From: CAYMQB01 sp964392665
Lineage (GTDB): Bacteria > Hydrothermota > E44-bin80
Length of the DNA stretch: 28,065 bases
Direction of reading: 5' to 3'
NCBI GenBank assembly: GCA_964392665.1
Contig: CAYMQB010000040.1
Span: 1 to 28,065, forward strand
A program made the translations under genes and the position numbers. The notes beneath the pieces were generated by a model. The model was given only the letters and a program-made list of their open reading frames with translations. It was not told where the DNA came from and searched no databases. Positions 1 to 9,004 of the stretch are shown in pieces (the stretch's first letter is position 1; every line of letters begins with the position of its first letter).

Positions 1-82
1 TGGTATGAAAAACCTTAATTTATAATATCTTCAGGAACTTTCGATTTATCTGAAATGACACAATAAAATTCACACAATAGAG

Positions 83-267
83 TGTCATTCTGAGTAATTT
101 GTTCCATATTGACCCGGGAAGAATCTACAATATCACAATCACACCCTTATTATCTGCCACTTCGAGCACTTTTTATTAATTTCTTGCAAAGCAATTTCAT
201 ATCCGGAAACACCGAGATTCTTCGCAACCGATAAACTATTGCTCACTCAGAATGACTCGGAATGACA
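83..267. repeat. Degenerate inverted-repeat element in the gene-free left end
   Basis: The left arm (83-126) begins TGTCATTCTGAGTAAT and ends in GAATCT. The right arm (about 214-267) carries the reverse complement: AGATTCTTCGCAACC followed by ATTGCTCACTCAGAATGAC. The right end has an extra tandem half-copy (TCAGAATGAC then TCGGAATGAC). The arms are imperfect and enclose about 85 bases with no ORF. It looks like a decayed short mobile or palindromic intergenic repeat. A related copy of the left arm lies at 8372-8415. The rest of 1-344 holds only the promoter of the next gene. Confidence 0.6.
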
Positions 268-309
268 TTGTTTAACACAGGATTCAGTATGACATATTTT
301 TCTTTTTTC

Positions 310-338
310 TTGATTAAAAACGAGAACTGTATTATAAT
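310..338 (+). promoter_or_regulatory. Sigma70-type promoter of the polysaccharide operon
   Basis: TTGATT at 310-315, a 17-base spacer, and a perfect TATAAT at 333-338. Only six bases separate the -10 box from the ATG at 345, so transcription should start at or next to the start codon. No Shine-Dalgarno sequence precedes this ATG. The arrangement predicts a leaderless mRNA. Confidence 0.75.
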
Positions 339-344
339 ACAATC

Positions 345-1772
345 ATGCGAACAGTAGCAGTCGACAGATTTCTTTCCAAACCTGTCAAAAATTTCTTTTT
401 AATAATTCTGGGTAATGGTATCAGGTGGATTTTAAGTTTTTTTGTCACCATATACCTTGCAAGGGTGCTTGGAGCTTCGGGATTCGGAAAAATAAGCTTC
501 GCGTTCTCTATCTTTGCATACGCAGTCCTGTTAAGCGATCTCGGATTGACGGTATTGGGTACAAGAGAGATTGCAAGAAACAAAACAGAAATCCATGAAT
601 TAGCCTCAAAAATACTAACTTTAAGACTTATTCTTGCAATCTTCTCATTCATTGCTATACTACTTTTCACCTTGCTTGTCCCATTACAAAAAGACACCAA
701 AGTGCTTCTATTTGTTTATTCCTTCTCGATCTTCTTCTATGCGTTCTATCTCGATTGGCTCTACAGAGGTATGGAGAGAATGGCTAAAATTGCAATCTCA
801 ACCGTCATCACACAACTTGTGTATGTTATTCTTATTTTCGCTTTTATCAAATATCCCGAGCATATTTTGAGAATTCCATTTCTCTGGTTTGCAGGCATTG
901 GTGCAGGCTCCATTTTTCTGCTCTCCGTTTTCCTATTCAAGAAGCCTCACTTGACATTCCGCATAGACATATCGCTTCTAAGACTATCTATCCCCGTTGG
1001 TATCGCAGCGATAATGAACCAGGTCTATTTTCATTTTGATCTCATCACTATAGGTCTACTGAAAACCGAAACCGACGTCGGGCTTTACAATGCAGGATTC
1101 AAACTTTTAACCTTCCTACTCACGATTGATACTGCATTTGCCTGGATTTACCTTCCGATGGTTTCGCGGTTTTTTACCGAATCCAGGGAAAAACTCAATA
1201 CTCTTGTTTTTACCGGTGCAAAACTCATTTTAATCCTCGTAATACCACTTGCATTTGGAGGTACCGTACTGGGAACAAGGGTTATTGGTCTTTTGTACGG
1301 AGAAAAATTTCTCGCTGCTTCTTCAGCTTTCAAGATACTCATCTGGGCTATACCTTTGACAAGCATTCAATCTATTTTTGCTTTCGGACTTCTTGGCTGC
1401 AACATGGAAAAGAAATATTCTTATGGAATGGTCATTGGCACAGCTATAAATATTGGCTTAAATCTCATTCTCATTCCTGTTTTCGGCATCAGAGGTGCGG
1501 CAATTGCAACCATCATCTCGGAGGTAGTTATGCTCGGTGCCATGTTTCTTTGGTTTAAAGAGATTCTATTCGTCCCCTTGCATAAATACCTTATTAAGCC
1601 CTCAGTGGCAACGCTCATTATGCTAATACTTATGTTTCTTTTGTGGAAGGTTCCTACAATTTGCCTTATAATTGTCTCTATCCTTGCATATACCGTTGTT
1701 ATTTTATTGGTGAAAGGTATTACAAAACAGGATTTGAAACTCCTGAAAGGAAGATATGATTCCCTGCATTGA
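345..1772 (+). CDS. Polysaccharide flippase (Wzx/PST family)
   Basis: This 475-residue integral membrane protein is very likely a lipid-linked oligosaccharide flippase of the MATE/MVF-like polysaccharide transporter (PST) family, which moves undecaprenyl-linked repeat units across the inner membrane. The N-terminus shows the typical pattern: a hydrophobic helix from about residue 17, then IYLARVLGASGFGKISFAFS and a LLSDLGLTVLGTREIAR loop. About 12 to 14 hydrophobic segments run to the end. The length is normal for the family. The start is fixed by a promoter whose -10 box ends six bases upstream. The last 17 bases overlap the deacetylase gene, so it is the first gene of a three-gene surface-polysaccharide operon. 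The exported polymer cannot be told from the sequence. Confidence 0.9.
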   Translation: MRTVAVDRFLSKPVKNFFLIILGNGIRWILSFFVTIYLARVLGASGFGKISFAFSIFAYAVLLSDLGLTVLGTREIARNKTEIHELASKILTLRLILAIFSFIAILLFTLLVPLQKDTKVLLFVYSFSIFFYAFYLDWLYRGMERMAKIAISTVITQLVYVILIFAFIKYPEHILRIPFLWFAGIGAGSIFLLSVFLFKKPHLTFRIDISLLRLSIPVGIAAIMNQVYFHFDLITIGLLKTETDVGLYNAGFKLLTFLLTIDTAFAWIYLPMVSRFFTESREKLNTLVFTGAKLILILVIPLAFGGTVLGTRVIGLLYGEKFLAASSAFKILIWAIPLTSIQSIFAFGLLGCNMEKKYSYGMVIGTAINIGLNLILIPVFGIRGAAIATIISEVVMLGAMFLWFKEILFVPLHKYLIKPSVATLIMLILMFLLWKVPTICLIIVSILAYTVVILLVKGITKQDLKLLKGRYDSLH

Positions 1773-3291
1773 GATAATTAAAGGAAAACCAGGCTGGATT
1801 AAGATTCTCACCCAGGAAGGAATCCCATTTAGAATATTTACTCCTGGAGATAATCCACCCGTGTTGATTGTGGACACACTAACTAACGACGCGGATATTA
1901 TGGACTATCTGAGAGAAGGTGGTACCATTATTACGAGTTTACAATCGGCAGGGAAGTTGCTCGGAAAAACTTCCAGAAGAACTAAAATAAAATATATTAT
2001 CCCCGATAGTTCCGAATTTTTCAGAAATGTTGGCATCATCGACGTATACGACAGCGGTTTTGTATTACAGGGAAATGGTTTTGGAAGAATAAATAACAAC
2101 GTTCCTGCCATACACGAACTTTCATACAATAAGGGTATTTGTATAGGCATTCCCTTCGATGTCGATTCTCTTATGTGCGACAAAAGAAGTATGATGAAAT
2201 TTTTCTGCTCTCAAACTGGAAAATTCCCAACCGAAACCGTTTCGACTACCTCAAAAGCGGAGATTAGGAAACTTATAGTGAATATTATTCGCTACCTTTT
2301 CAAGAAGAAGAATTTCTACTATATTAACAAATGGTATTACCCAGGCGAAAAGCAAAGCGCATTCACATTCAGGATTGATACCGATGCATCAGGATTTGAT
2401 GGAATTCTTAAGACTTTTGCAATAGCACGGAAAGCAAACGTTAACTTCACATTTTTCATTGACTTCTCGAATATTAATATTGAAAATACCATCCAGAGGT
2501 TCAAGGAATTAAGGAATCAGGAACTCGCCGTTCACTGTTTCGAACACAAAATCTCGAAAGATCCTGTTCTTAACCGCAAAAATTTCTCCAGGGCCAGAAG
2601 AGCGCTTTTCAGTGTTGGATTTGGAGCAACTGGTATTGCCATTCCATATGGCATATGGAATAATACGCTCGGCATTCTCCTGGATGAACTTGGCTTTAAA
2701 TATTCTTCCGAGTTCTCCCTGTCATACGACGATTTACCTTTTTTCCCGCTAATTGACAATAAATTCTCCAGAGTACTTCAAATTCCCGTTCACCCTATTT
2801 CTCCGGGTAGTTTACTATACTCCAAATTTACCACCGATGAAATTGACCACTATTTTAAAAATATTATTCAAAAAAAGCTTGAATCCAACGAACCACTCTT
2901 CTTCTATGGACACAGCAAGGTGCTTTCGAGCGAACCTACCATTTTGAAAAACATTTTACACACAATAGAAGAGAAGCAGAATATCTGGAAAGGAACATAT
3001 ATTGAGTTCTATAATTGGTGGATCCAAAGAAACAAGCAGCATCTTGAGATGACAATCGATGGAGATATGCTTAAGATCAAAGGTGTAGACAAAAAAACGG
3101 GATTGTCTTTACAGATCATAGCACCATCGGCTAAGAAAGCGGTAGTCTGCGCAAGCGATGAAATTAATTTGAAGGAACTCGACTTTTCTCAGGTGCCCAA
3201 AATAGAACCTTTCAATAGGAATGAATTGAGAACAAAGAAAAGAGCATTAAAACTCAGATTTAAGGAGATTGAAAATTGGATAAAAAGATGA
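1756..3291 (+). CDS. Polysaccharide deacetylase-like protein (NodB fold) with an extra N-terminal domain
   Basis: 511 residues. Residues about 200-400 resemble the carbohydrate esterase 4 (NodB) fold. The metal/base aspartates appear as RIDTD (D208, D210) in place of TFDDG, the metal histidines as HCFEH (H260, H264), and motif 3 as IPYGIWN (about 296-301). CE4 enzymes remove N- or O-acetyl groups from cell-wall or exported polysaccharides. Residues 1-190 form a separate alpha/beta-looking domain (VLIVDTL, then REGGTIITSLQSAGKLL) that resembles a glutamine-amidotransferase-like or Rossmann-type fold; I cannot name it. There is no signal peptide, so it probably acts in the cytoplasm. It starts inside the flippase gene with an AAAGGAAG ribosome site and ends overlapping the glycosyltransferase. 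Deacetylase activity is inferred, since the motifs are divergent. Confidence 0.75.
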   Translation: MIPCIEIIKGKPGWIKILTQEGIPFRIFTPGDNPPVLIVDTLTNDADIMDYLREGGTIITSLQSAGKLLGKTSRRTKIKYIIPDSSEFFRNVGIIDVYDSGFVLQGNGFGRINNNVPAIHELSYNKGICIGIPFDVDSLMCDKRSMMKFFCSQTGKFPTETVSTTSKAEIRKLIVNIIRYLFKKKNFYYINKWYYPGEKQSAFTFRIDTDASGFDGILKTFAIARKANVNFTFFIDFSNINIENTIQRFKELRNQELAVHCFEHKISKDPVLNRKNFSRARRALFSVGFGATGIAIPYGIWNNTLGILLDELGFKYSSEFSLSYDDLPFFPLIDNKFSRVLQIPVHPISPGSLLYSKFTTDEIDHYFKNIIQKKLESNEPLFFYGHSKVLSSEPTILKNILHTIEEKQNIWKGTYIEFYNWWIQRNKQHLEMTIDGDMLKIKGVDKKTGLSLQIIAPSAKKAVVCASDEINLKELDFSQVPKIEPFNRNELRTKKRALKLRFKEIENWIKR

Positions 3292-4313
3292 AAATTCTTT
3301 ACGGAGCACATCCTGCAGTGGCAATTAAAAAAGGCGGGCTTTACATACAACTTATGAAAACGAAATCCTATATGGAAAACTTGGGCTTCGAGATAGAATT
3401 GTTTAATCCCTGGAAGTGTCCCGATGCAAAGTCTTACGATTTCTTTCATCTCTTCGGAGCAAATTTTTCAACCAATATCATTGCGACTGAAATAGTGGGA
3501 TGTGGAATTCCTCTTATTGTTACCCCTGTTTACTTCTCAAAACACTCTTCTTTTCAACTCAGGCATATTAACAGGATAAATACAATTCTTTTTAAACTCT
3601 TTAAGATTTCAACACCACATATATATACCGAAGAGATTCTTGCTTCCGCAAATCGAATCTTGCCCAATACGGAAATGGAAAAAAACCTTATCGTAAAAGC
3701 TTTTTGTATCCCGGAAAGAAATGTTTCCGTAATCCATAACGCTGTTGAAAAAAGATTCGCTCAAGCATCGCCTGATAAATTTATAGACGAATTTGGTCTT
3801 AAGGATTTTATCCTGTACGTTGGATATATAGGATATGGAAGAAAAAATACGTTGTATCTTATCCGTGCATTGAAATCATTGGATGTTCGGGCAGTTTTCA
3901 TTGGTCCTGTCGTTAAGACACCGTATGGGAAATTGTGTATGAAGGAGATAAGCAAAAATAGAAACATAAAAGTACTTGAAGCGTTAAGGCATAATTCACC
4001 TTTGCTTGAATCTGCTTATGCCGCCTGCGACACATTCGTTCTTCCCTCTTTATTCGAAACGCCCGGGATTTCTGCCCTTGAAGCAGGGCTTGCTGGAGCC
4101 AAGATTGTTATCACCAAATACGGTGGCACAACCGAATATTTCAGAGGTGAAGCAAAATATGTCGAGCCAAAAAGTGTAAAATCGATAAGAAATGGAATCA
4201 TTGAATCTTTATCAAAGAAGAAAACCGCATCCCTAAAGAACTATATCTTAAAGAATTATATCTGGGAAAATATAGCGAAAAAAATAGAAAAGGTATATCT
4301 TTCGTTTAAGTAG
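3276..4313 (+). CDS. Glycosyltransferase, GT4-like (GT-B fold)
   Basis: 345 residues. It probably transfers a sugar from a nucleotide donor while a surface polysaccharide is assembled. The N-terminus (MKILYGAHPAVAIKKGGLY) is the usual acceptor-domain opening with a glycine-rich loop. The C-terminal donor domain has the EX7E motif of GT4 retaining enzymes (E261 in LFETPG, E269 in SALEAG), followed by TKYGGTTEYF. The start shown is TTG, which lies eight bases after AAGGAG. An ATG four codons later (3288) overlaps the upstream stop as ATGA but sits 20 bases from that ribosome site, so TTG is preferred. It is the last gene of the operon. Donor and acceptor sugars are unknown. Confidence 0.85.
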   Translation: MDKKMKILYGAHPAVAIKKGGLYIQLMKTKSYMENLGFEIELFNPWKCPDAKSYDFFHLFGANFSTNIIATEIVGCGIPLIVTPVYFSKHSSFQLRHINRINTILFKLFKISTPHIYTEEILASANRILPNTEMEKNLIVKAFCIPERNVSVIHNAVEKRFAQASPDKFIDEFGLKDFILYVGYIGYGRKNTLYLIRALKSLDVRAVFIGPVVKTPYGKLCMKEISKNRNIKVLEALRHNSPLLESAYAACDTFVLPSLFETPGISALEAGLAGAKIVITKYGGTTEYFRGEAKYVEPKSVKSIRNGIIESLSKKKTASLKNYILKNYIWENIAKKIEKVYLSFK

Positions 4314-4365
4314 ACTTCGAAACTACTAAGGGACAGAGTTAATTTACATTTCTTTACATTTCATA

Positions 4366-7300
4366 TTACCTCACTCTTAAAAGCTTATGTGTCAATGTTG
4401 TGCTTCTTGCCTTCAGCTGACAAAAATAGATACCCGATGGAAGAATATTTCCATTTTTATCCTTTCCATCCCAGGATATAGAAACGGGAAATTGGAAATT
4501 AGAAATTAAGAAATTCTTCACAACGCGTCCGCTCACATCGTAGATTTTTAACTCAATGTCTCCTGCTTGTGCTCCTGTGCTCTTGTGCACTTGTGCGCTG
4601 GTAGTGGTGAATATTATGGTGGTAGAAGTGGAAAATGGATTCGGAGAAATCCTCAAGAAAGGTTTCCGGACTACCATTTTCTGATGCCCTTCTTCGATAC
4701 TCACACCCGTATTAAACAAAATTGACACATTGTCTGAGTCAAAATTAGCACAGGATATATCGAGGTCACCGTCAAGGTCAAAGTCAGCGTTCTTGATTCC
4801 CCATGGTTTGTTTCCAACCTGATACTTTGAAAGATTTGCATAAGTTCCATTCCCATTATTGAGTATGACGGCAACACTATCCGCTCCATTAACACTAACA
4901 GAAAGATCGATATCACCATCACCGTCATAATCACCGCCTATAATGCGTCTCGTGTATGACCCTGTATTATAACCCGCGGCGCTTCCGAATGTACCATTAC
5001 CATTATTCAGCAAAACCTGAACATTGCTTCCTGCGTAACTGGCAGTAGCGATATCAGCATATCCGTCTCCATTAAAGTCGTTTACATAAAGTCCATTCGG
5101 ATTACTTGTCGTCGCATTGACTCCAAGGGTTGGGAAGTTACCTTCTCCATCGTTATATAATACCGATATACTACTCGCATTATCGGAAACCACAATATCT
5201 ATATCACCATCGTTCTCGACATCTGCTGCAGCGAGACCACGCGTATGGAATCCCGTCGAGTATGCATGGGGGCCGGAGAAATTACCATTCCCGTTATTAA
5301 GCATAACCAGAACACAGGGATAAGAACCCCACGAATCACCCATAACCAGGTCAATATCACCATCGAGATCAAAATCTCCTCCTGATATATCCTGACCAAG
5401 GACTGCAGGTGCATACGATGCATAAAGCGAGAAGACGCCGCTCCCATTGTTTTTCATAATTACAAGATGTGACGTACCAGGTTCATTATGAGCCGTTGCC
5501 ATATCGATATCTCCGTCTCCGTCGAGATCGGCTCCAAAAACGGACAGTGGGTCTGCAGCACCGAGTGAATACGAAGATGGAGCTCCGAATGTCCCGTTGC
5601 CGTTGTTTAGAAGCACACATAATGCGCCTGGGTTCGGATAATTACTTAAGACCGTTACGACATCAATATCTCCATCAAGATCAAGATCCGCTGTAAACAT
5701 TCCGCGCGGTTCTGTGCCAGCAGTGTAATTATTTGCTGTACCGAACGTTCCGCTTGAAGGAGTGGTAACTTCAGCAGTAAAGTTCCAGGAGAAACCGTTA
5801 AGGTAAACACCGGTTGTAGCCTGGACATCTTTTGTGAGAAGAGCGGTTACCATCTCACCGTCAATAAAGTCTAAATCTGGATCGATTGTCGCAGTTATTG
5901 TGCCACTATTATAGGTAACTACACCCGGATGTGGTCCTGTCTGTGTACCATATAAAAGGAAAGTGGAAGAGTCGATTGAAGAACCATTCAAGTCCATATT
6001 AAATGTAGAAGAAATGTCACCCGACTTCAAAACATCGAGCTCGAACTGAACAGGATTTGTCGAAATAACAAGTAGTTCGTTTTCATTCAGAAGTATGGAA
6101 ACATTATTATCATTGTAGTCTGCAGTACACAGGTCGATATCACCATCACCGTCAAAATCACCACCAGCCAGCGAACGCGGATTGTTGCCGCACGAGTAGT
6201 TGTTTGCCGAAGCAAACGAACCGTCACCGTTACCGAGCAGCACGGAAATGTTATCAGAACCTTCATTCGCCGTTACAAGATCAAAATAACCATCTCCGTC
6301 GAAATCGGATGTAACTATCGAATAAGGAGTCGCACCTACAGTGTAGTTAACGGCTGAACCAAAGCTCCCATCACCATTCCCTGTAAGACGAGAAACATTA
6401 TTGGACCCTCCATTTGCAACCCCTAAATCAAGGTCACCATTTCCGTCAAAATCACCTGTACATACCGCGTAAGGAACACTCCCGCAAGAATAGTTTGTAG
6501 ATGAAGCGAAACTACCATCACCATTGCCTAAAAGTACGGAGACACTATTGGCTCCTCCGTTCGCTGTCACGAGGTCAAAAATACCATCATTATCAAAATC
6601 ACCTGCGCAAACTGAGTAGGGAGAAATACCGACAGAAAAATCTGTCGCTGTTCCGAAACTGCCATCCCCATTCCCAAGCAGTACCGAAACATCATTGGAA
6701 TTTGCGTTAGCGACCGCAAGGTCAATAAAACCATCGAAATTAAAATCACCACAACGAAGCGCATTGGGAAGACTACCCGCTGAGTAGTTGGTTGCTGAAC
6801 CAAAACCACCAGAACCATTACCTAAAAGTATCGATACATTATTGGAGCCACCATTTGCTACCGCCAAATCCAGGTTTCCATCTCCATCAAAATTACCACT
6901 GCAAATTGCGTATGGAGTGGTGCCTGCAGAGAAGTTCGATGCCGAGCCAAAAGAACCATCACCGTTTCCAAGAAAAACGGAGATGTTGTTAGAATTTTCA
7001 TTAGCTACGGTAATATCAAGATACCCATCATCGTTAAAATCAGCAATCATTGCCGAATTAGGTCCACTGGCAGCAGCATAGGCAGTCAGCAGAGTATAAA
7101 AACCTGAACCATCCTCAACCAGAGATGTAAATTGCCAGACAAATCCCTTCAGCGAATCTCCGAAAAGAGATTGAACATCATGTGTCAGCACTGAAGTCAC
7201 CACTTCTCCATAACCAAAATTATCTACAGGATCAAGCGTTACCATTTTTCCAGCACTATCATACGTTATTGTTCCTGCATAAAAACCTGTAAAACATCCA

Positions 7301-8295
7301 CTGAGACGAAACGAAAGCGATGTGAAAGTCAACGGATCCATATCCATATTAAAAACAGCAGAAACATCTGTACCATAGGGTACGTTGCATTCATTCTGTG
7401 AAGGACTCATAAGACTAACCTGAGGTATGTTTACGGCTGCGTCGGGTCCACCGTAAGCTCCCATATCGTTCCGTGTTCCATCTGGATCGTTATATGCTGG
7501 ATCCGGGTTACCAGAATCGATACAGGGAGAACCACCTTGCAGATGAAAATCATTATTTGGCTCGTTCACATACAGAGGATTCGCAGAAATATCCCCCGGA
7601 CCAGCAGAGCAGTTGTAGTAGTTTTGAACATTGCCCCATACATCGTTGTATGAAAAATCGGTAGGAACACTTGAATTAACACAACCCATCCCAATATTCG
7701 AGTTTCCTGTCACGATGTTATTCATAATGACAGGCTTGTATCCTCCACTGTCATATATTCCATTGTTATTATTTGCAATCGTATTGTTAATCACATCTGG
7801 GTCTGAACTTATGGATATGCCTGTATAAGTGTTATCTATGACGACATTGTTATGAATGTATGGATTCGAACCATTCCATGTTGCAATACCGGAACTGTTG
7901 ACTTCTACCCTATTATTGCAGATTTCCGGGGAGGCACTCATATTACAAAAGATCCCACCTCCTCCTGGCATACCGCCATAATTTGCACCAGTAACAGTAA
8001 ATCCCTGAAATTTTGTATTGTTAGTTATACTTACACCTATAGCAGTTACCACATCGCCTTGGTCTCCCCCACCATCGATTATTGAAAGTCCCTCCCCTGC
8101 TCCGATTACGTCTACATCTGCTTTCAGGGTTATCTCTTCGACGTAAGTTCCAGGCGCAACCATAACTATATCCCCCGCGCTAGCAGCATCTATTCCCTGC
8201 TGTATCGTTGGATAATCTCCGGGGACATAAATTATGTCAGCAGACATATATCCAGCAAAAAACAGGATTACAAAGAAAAATATGCTTTTCCGCAT
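4366..8295 (-). CDS. Large secreted beta-helix / double FG-GAP (VCBS) protein with C-terminal sorting-type domain
   Basis: 1309 residues. A signal peptide occupies about 1-19 (hydrophobic run, cut near MSA-DII). Residues 20-290 are a right-handed parallel beta-helix (YPTIQQGIDAASAGD opening, Asn-rich repeats, PCIDSG and GAYGGPD ending). Then come an Ig-like Big_5 domain (about 292-398), seven FG-GAP/VCBS repeats (about 415-738), a second Big_5 domain (about 745-855) and seven more repeats (about 868-1195). Each repeat has a calcium-loop motif such as DFDGDGDID. The last 100 residues (PNPFSTSTTI, IYDVSGRVVKN, LPSGIYFCQL) form a FlgD/Por-type C-terminal domain like those used for type IX-style sorting. 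The start has AAAAAGGAGA seven bases upstream. It is probably an outer-surface or released adhesin or structural protein; its ligand is unknown. Confidence 0.88.
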   Translation of the reverse strand: MRKSIFFFVILFFAGYMSADIIYVPGDYPTIQQGIDAASAGDIVMVAPGTYVEEITLKADVDVIGAGEGLSIIDGGGDQGDVVTAIGVSITNNTKFQGFTVTGANYGGMPGGGGIFCNMSASPEICNNRVEVNSSGIATWNGSNPYIHNNVVIDNTYTGISISSDPDVINNTIANNNNGIYDSGGYKPVIMNNIVTGNSNIGMGCVNSSVPTDFSYNDVWGNVQNYYNCSAGPGDISANPLYVNEPNNDFHLQGGSPCIDSGNPDPAYNDPDGTRNDMGAYGGPDAAVNIPQVSLMSPSQNECNVPYGTDVSAVFNMDMDPLTFTSLSFRLSGCFTGFYAGTITYDSAGKMVTLDPVDNFGYGEVVTSVLTHDVQSLFGDSLKGFVWQFTSLVEDGSGFYTLLTAYAAASGPNSAMIADFNDDGYLDITVANENSNNISVFLGNGDGSFGSASNFSAGTTPYAICSGNFDGDGNLDLAVANGGSNNVSILLGNGSGGFGSATNYSAGSLPNALRCGDFNFDGFIDLAVANANSNDVSVLLGNGDGSFGTATDFSVGISPYSVCAGDFDNDGIFDLVTANGGANSVSVLLGNGDGSFASSTNYSCGSVPYAVCTGDFDGNGDLDLGVANGGSNNVSRLTGNGDGSFGSAVNYTVGATPYSIVTSDFDGDGYFDLVTANEGSDNISVLLGNGDGSFASANNYSCGNNPRSLAGGDFDGDGDIDLCTADYNDNNVSILLNENELLVISTNPVQFELDVLKSGDISSTFNMDLNGSSIDSSTFLLYGTQTGPHPGVVTYNSGTITATIDPDLDFIDGEMVTALLTKDVQATTGVYLNGFSWNFTAEVTTPSSGTFGTANNYTAGTEPRGMFTADLDLDGDIDVVTVLSNYPNPGALCVLLNNGNGTFGAPSSYSLGAADPLSVFGADLDGDGDIDMATAHNEPGTSHLVIMKNNGSGVFSLYASYAPAVLGQDISGGDFDLDGDIDLVMGDSWGSYPCVLVMLNNGNGNFSGPHAYSTGFHTRGLAAADVENDGDIDIVVSDNASSISVLYNDGEGNFPTLGVNATTSNPNGLYVNDFNGDGYADIATASYAGSNVQVLLNNGNGTFGSAAGYNTGSYTRRIIGGDYDGDGDIDLSVSVNGADSVAVILNNGNGTYANLSKYQVGNKPWGIKNADFDLDGDLDISCANFDSDNVSILFNTGVSIEEGHQKMVVRKPFLRISPNPFSTSTTIIFTTTSAQVHKSTGAQAGDIELKIYDVSGRVVKNFLISNFQFPVSISWDGKDKNGNILPSGIYFCQLKARSTTLTHKLLRVR
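4488..4515. repeat. Short tandem repeat (GAAATT) inside the sorting domain
   Basis: GAAATT occurs at 4488, 4495, 4502 and 4510 (spacing 7, 7, 8 bases) on the plus strand. In the gene, which is on the minus strand, it encodes NFLISNFQFPVS between two conserved strands of the C-terminal domain (after IYDVSGRVVK and before SWDGKD). It looks like an in-frame microrepeat insertion. Confidence 0.6.
4567..4598. repeat. Four-copy 8-bp tandem repeat inside the sorting domain
   Basis: Four consecutive 8-base units, TTGTGCTC / CTGTGCTC / TTGTGCAC / TTGTGCGC, lie at 4567, 4575, 4583 and 4591. Translated on the minus strand they give AQVHKSTGAQ, an insertion just before the conserved DIELKIYDVSG strand. 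The unit length is not a multiple of three, so the peptide cycles through all three frames, as expected of a spreading DNA repeat rather than a selected peptide. Confidence 0.7.
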
Positions 8296-8322
8296 CTCTA
8301 TCTCCTTTTTTATTGTTTTCCA

Positions 8323-8351
8323 AATTTATCAGAGAATTAAAAGAAAGTCAA
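8323..8351 (-). promoter_or_regulatory. Promoter of the FG-GAP protein gene
   Basis: On the minus strand, TTGACT (8346-8351), a 17-base spacer, and TAAATT (8323-8328). The transcript would have a leader of about 20 bases that includes the AAGGAG ribosome site (8302-8307), so this gene, unlike several neighbours, is leadered. Confidence 0.6.
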
Positions 8352-8371
8352 TATCATTGTTTGATATCTAT

Positions 8372-8415
8372 TGTCATTCTGAGTAATGCGTTTTGTATTG
8401 ACCACGGAAAAATCT
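8372..8415. repeat. Dispersed intergenic repeat, second copy
   Basis: 44 bases matching 83-126 at 36 of 44 positions. The first 16 are identical (TGTCATTCTGAGTAAT) and both copies end in AATCT. It lies in the 211-base gap between the FG-GAP gene and the small membrane protein gene. The remainder of that gap (8416-8506) shows no gene. Confidence 0.55.
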
Positions 8416-8506
8416 GACATTAATCTCCAGTGAATTCCCCTTTATCAAACATCCTCCCACGCACAAGCCACCTACGCCAAGGCTTCAGCACATTTTAGTT
8501 CTTCGA

Positions 8507-9004
8507 TTAATTTATCTTATCCAGTCCCTCTTGAATCCCAATACGGAACAACCTACCGAAGTTTGACGGGTCGAGTGAATATACAATGGCAAGACAGGTG
8601 ATGAAAATAATCACTGCTAACCATTTGGTGTAACGTCCTCGTGTTCTGACGAAAAGTATAATCGACAGGATTGCCATCACAGCAGGACCGACGACCTTTA
8701 TATCTCCTAAAGGCACTCTATATCCTCCAACATACTTTTCGGTTTCGCCCAAAAATGTTGCTAAGTTAAAACTCACATTTGCAACAACCAAGATAATCTC
8801 CACAATAAAAACAGCAAGCAGAACCCAGGCAGCCCATTTGGTAGATTTACCTTCAGTTCGATAGACCTCATAGATTACTGCTGGTAACAAGAAAAGTATT
8901 GCTACAATAGGTTTCAGTGTCAAAAGACCAATAATTATACCTATCGCTGCAATAATGGTTAAGACGGCACAAATCAGTGTCGCATGTTTATAAGCTTTAG
9001 CCAT
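8507..9004 (-). CDS. Small hypothetical membrane protein
   Basis: 165 residues from the chosen start. Family not recognised. About five hydrophobic segments are visible: around 8-26, 28-46, 55-75, 100-116 and 122-140. Short basic loops between them (YRTEGKSTKWAAW and RTRGRYTKWLA) form an internal two-fold repeat, since both have a TKW motif leading into a helix. The ATG at 9004 has AAAAGGAGG six bases upstream. An in-frame ATG at 9043 would add 13 charged residues and has a weaker GGAG site, so 9004 is preferred. It lies 69 bases downstream of the zinc-ribbon gene on the same strand and may be the last gene of the restriction-modification operon. Function unknown. Confidence 0.65.
   Translation of the reverse strand: MAKAYKHATLICAVLTIIAAIGIIIGLLTLKPIVAILFLLPAVIYEVYRTEGKSTKWAAWVLLAVFIVEIILVVANVSFNLATFLGETEKYVGGYRVPLGDIKVVGPAVMAILSIILFVRTRGRYTKWLAVIIFITCLAIVYSLDPSNFGRLFRIGIQEGLDKIN

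Noticed and set aside
4314..4365. Shared terminator between the convergent glycosyltransferase and FG-GAP genes
   Set aside because: No stem-loop with a T run is visible on either strand; only a short direct repeat (TTTACATTTC-like) is present.
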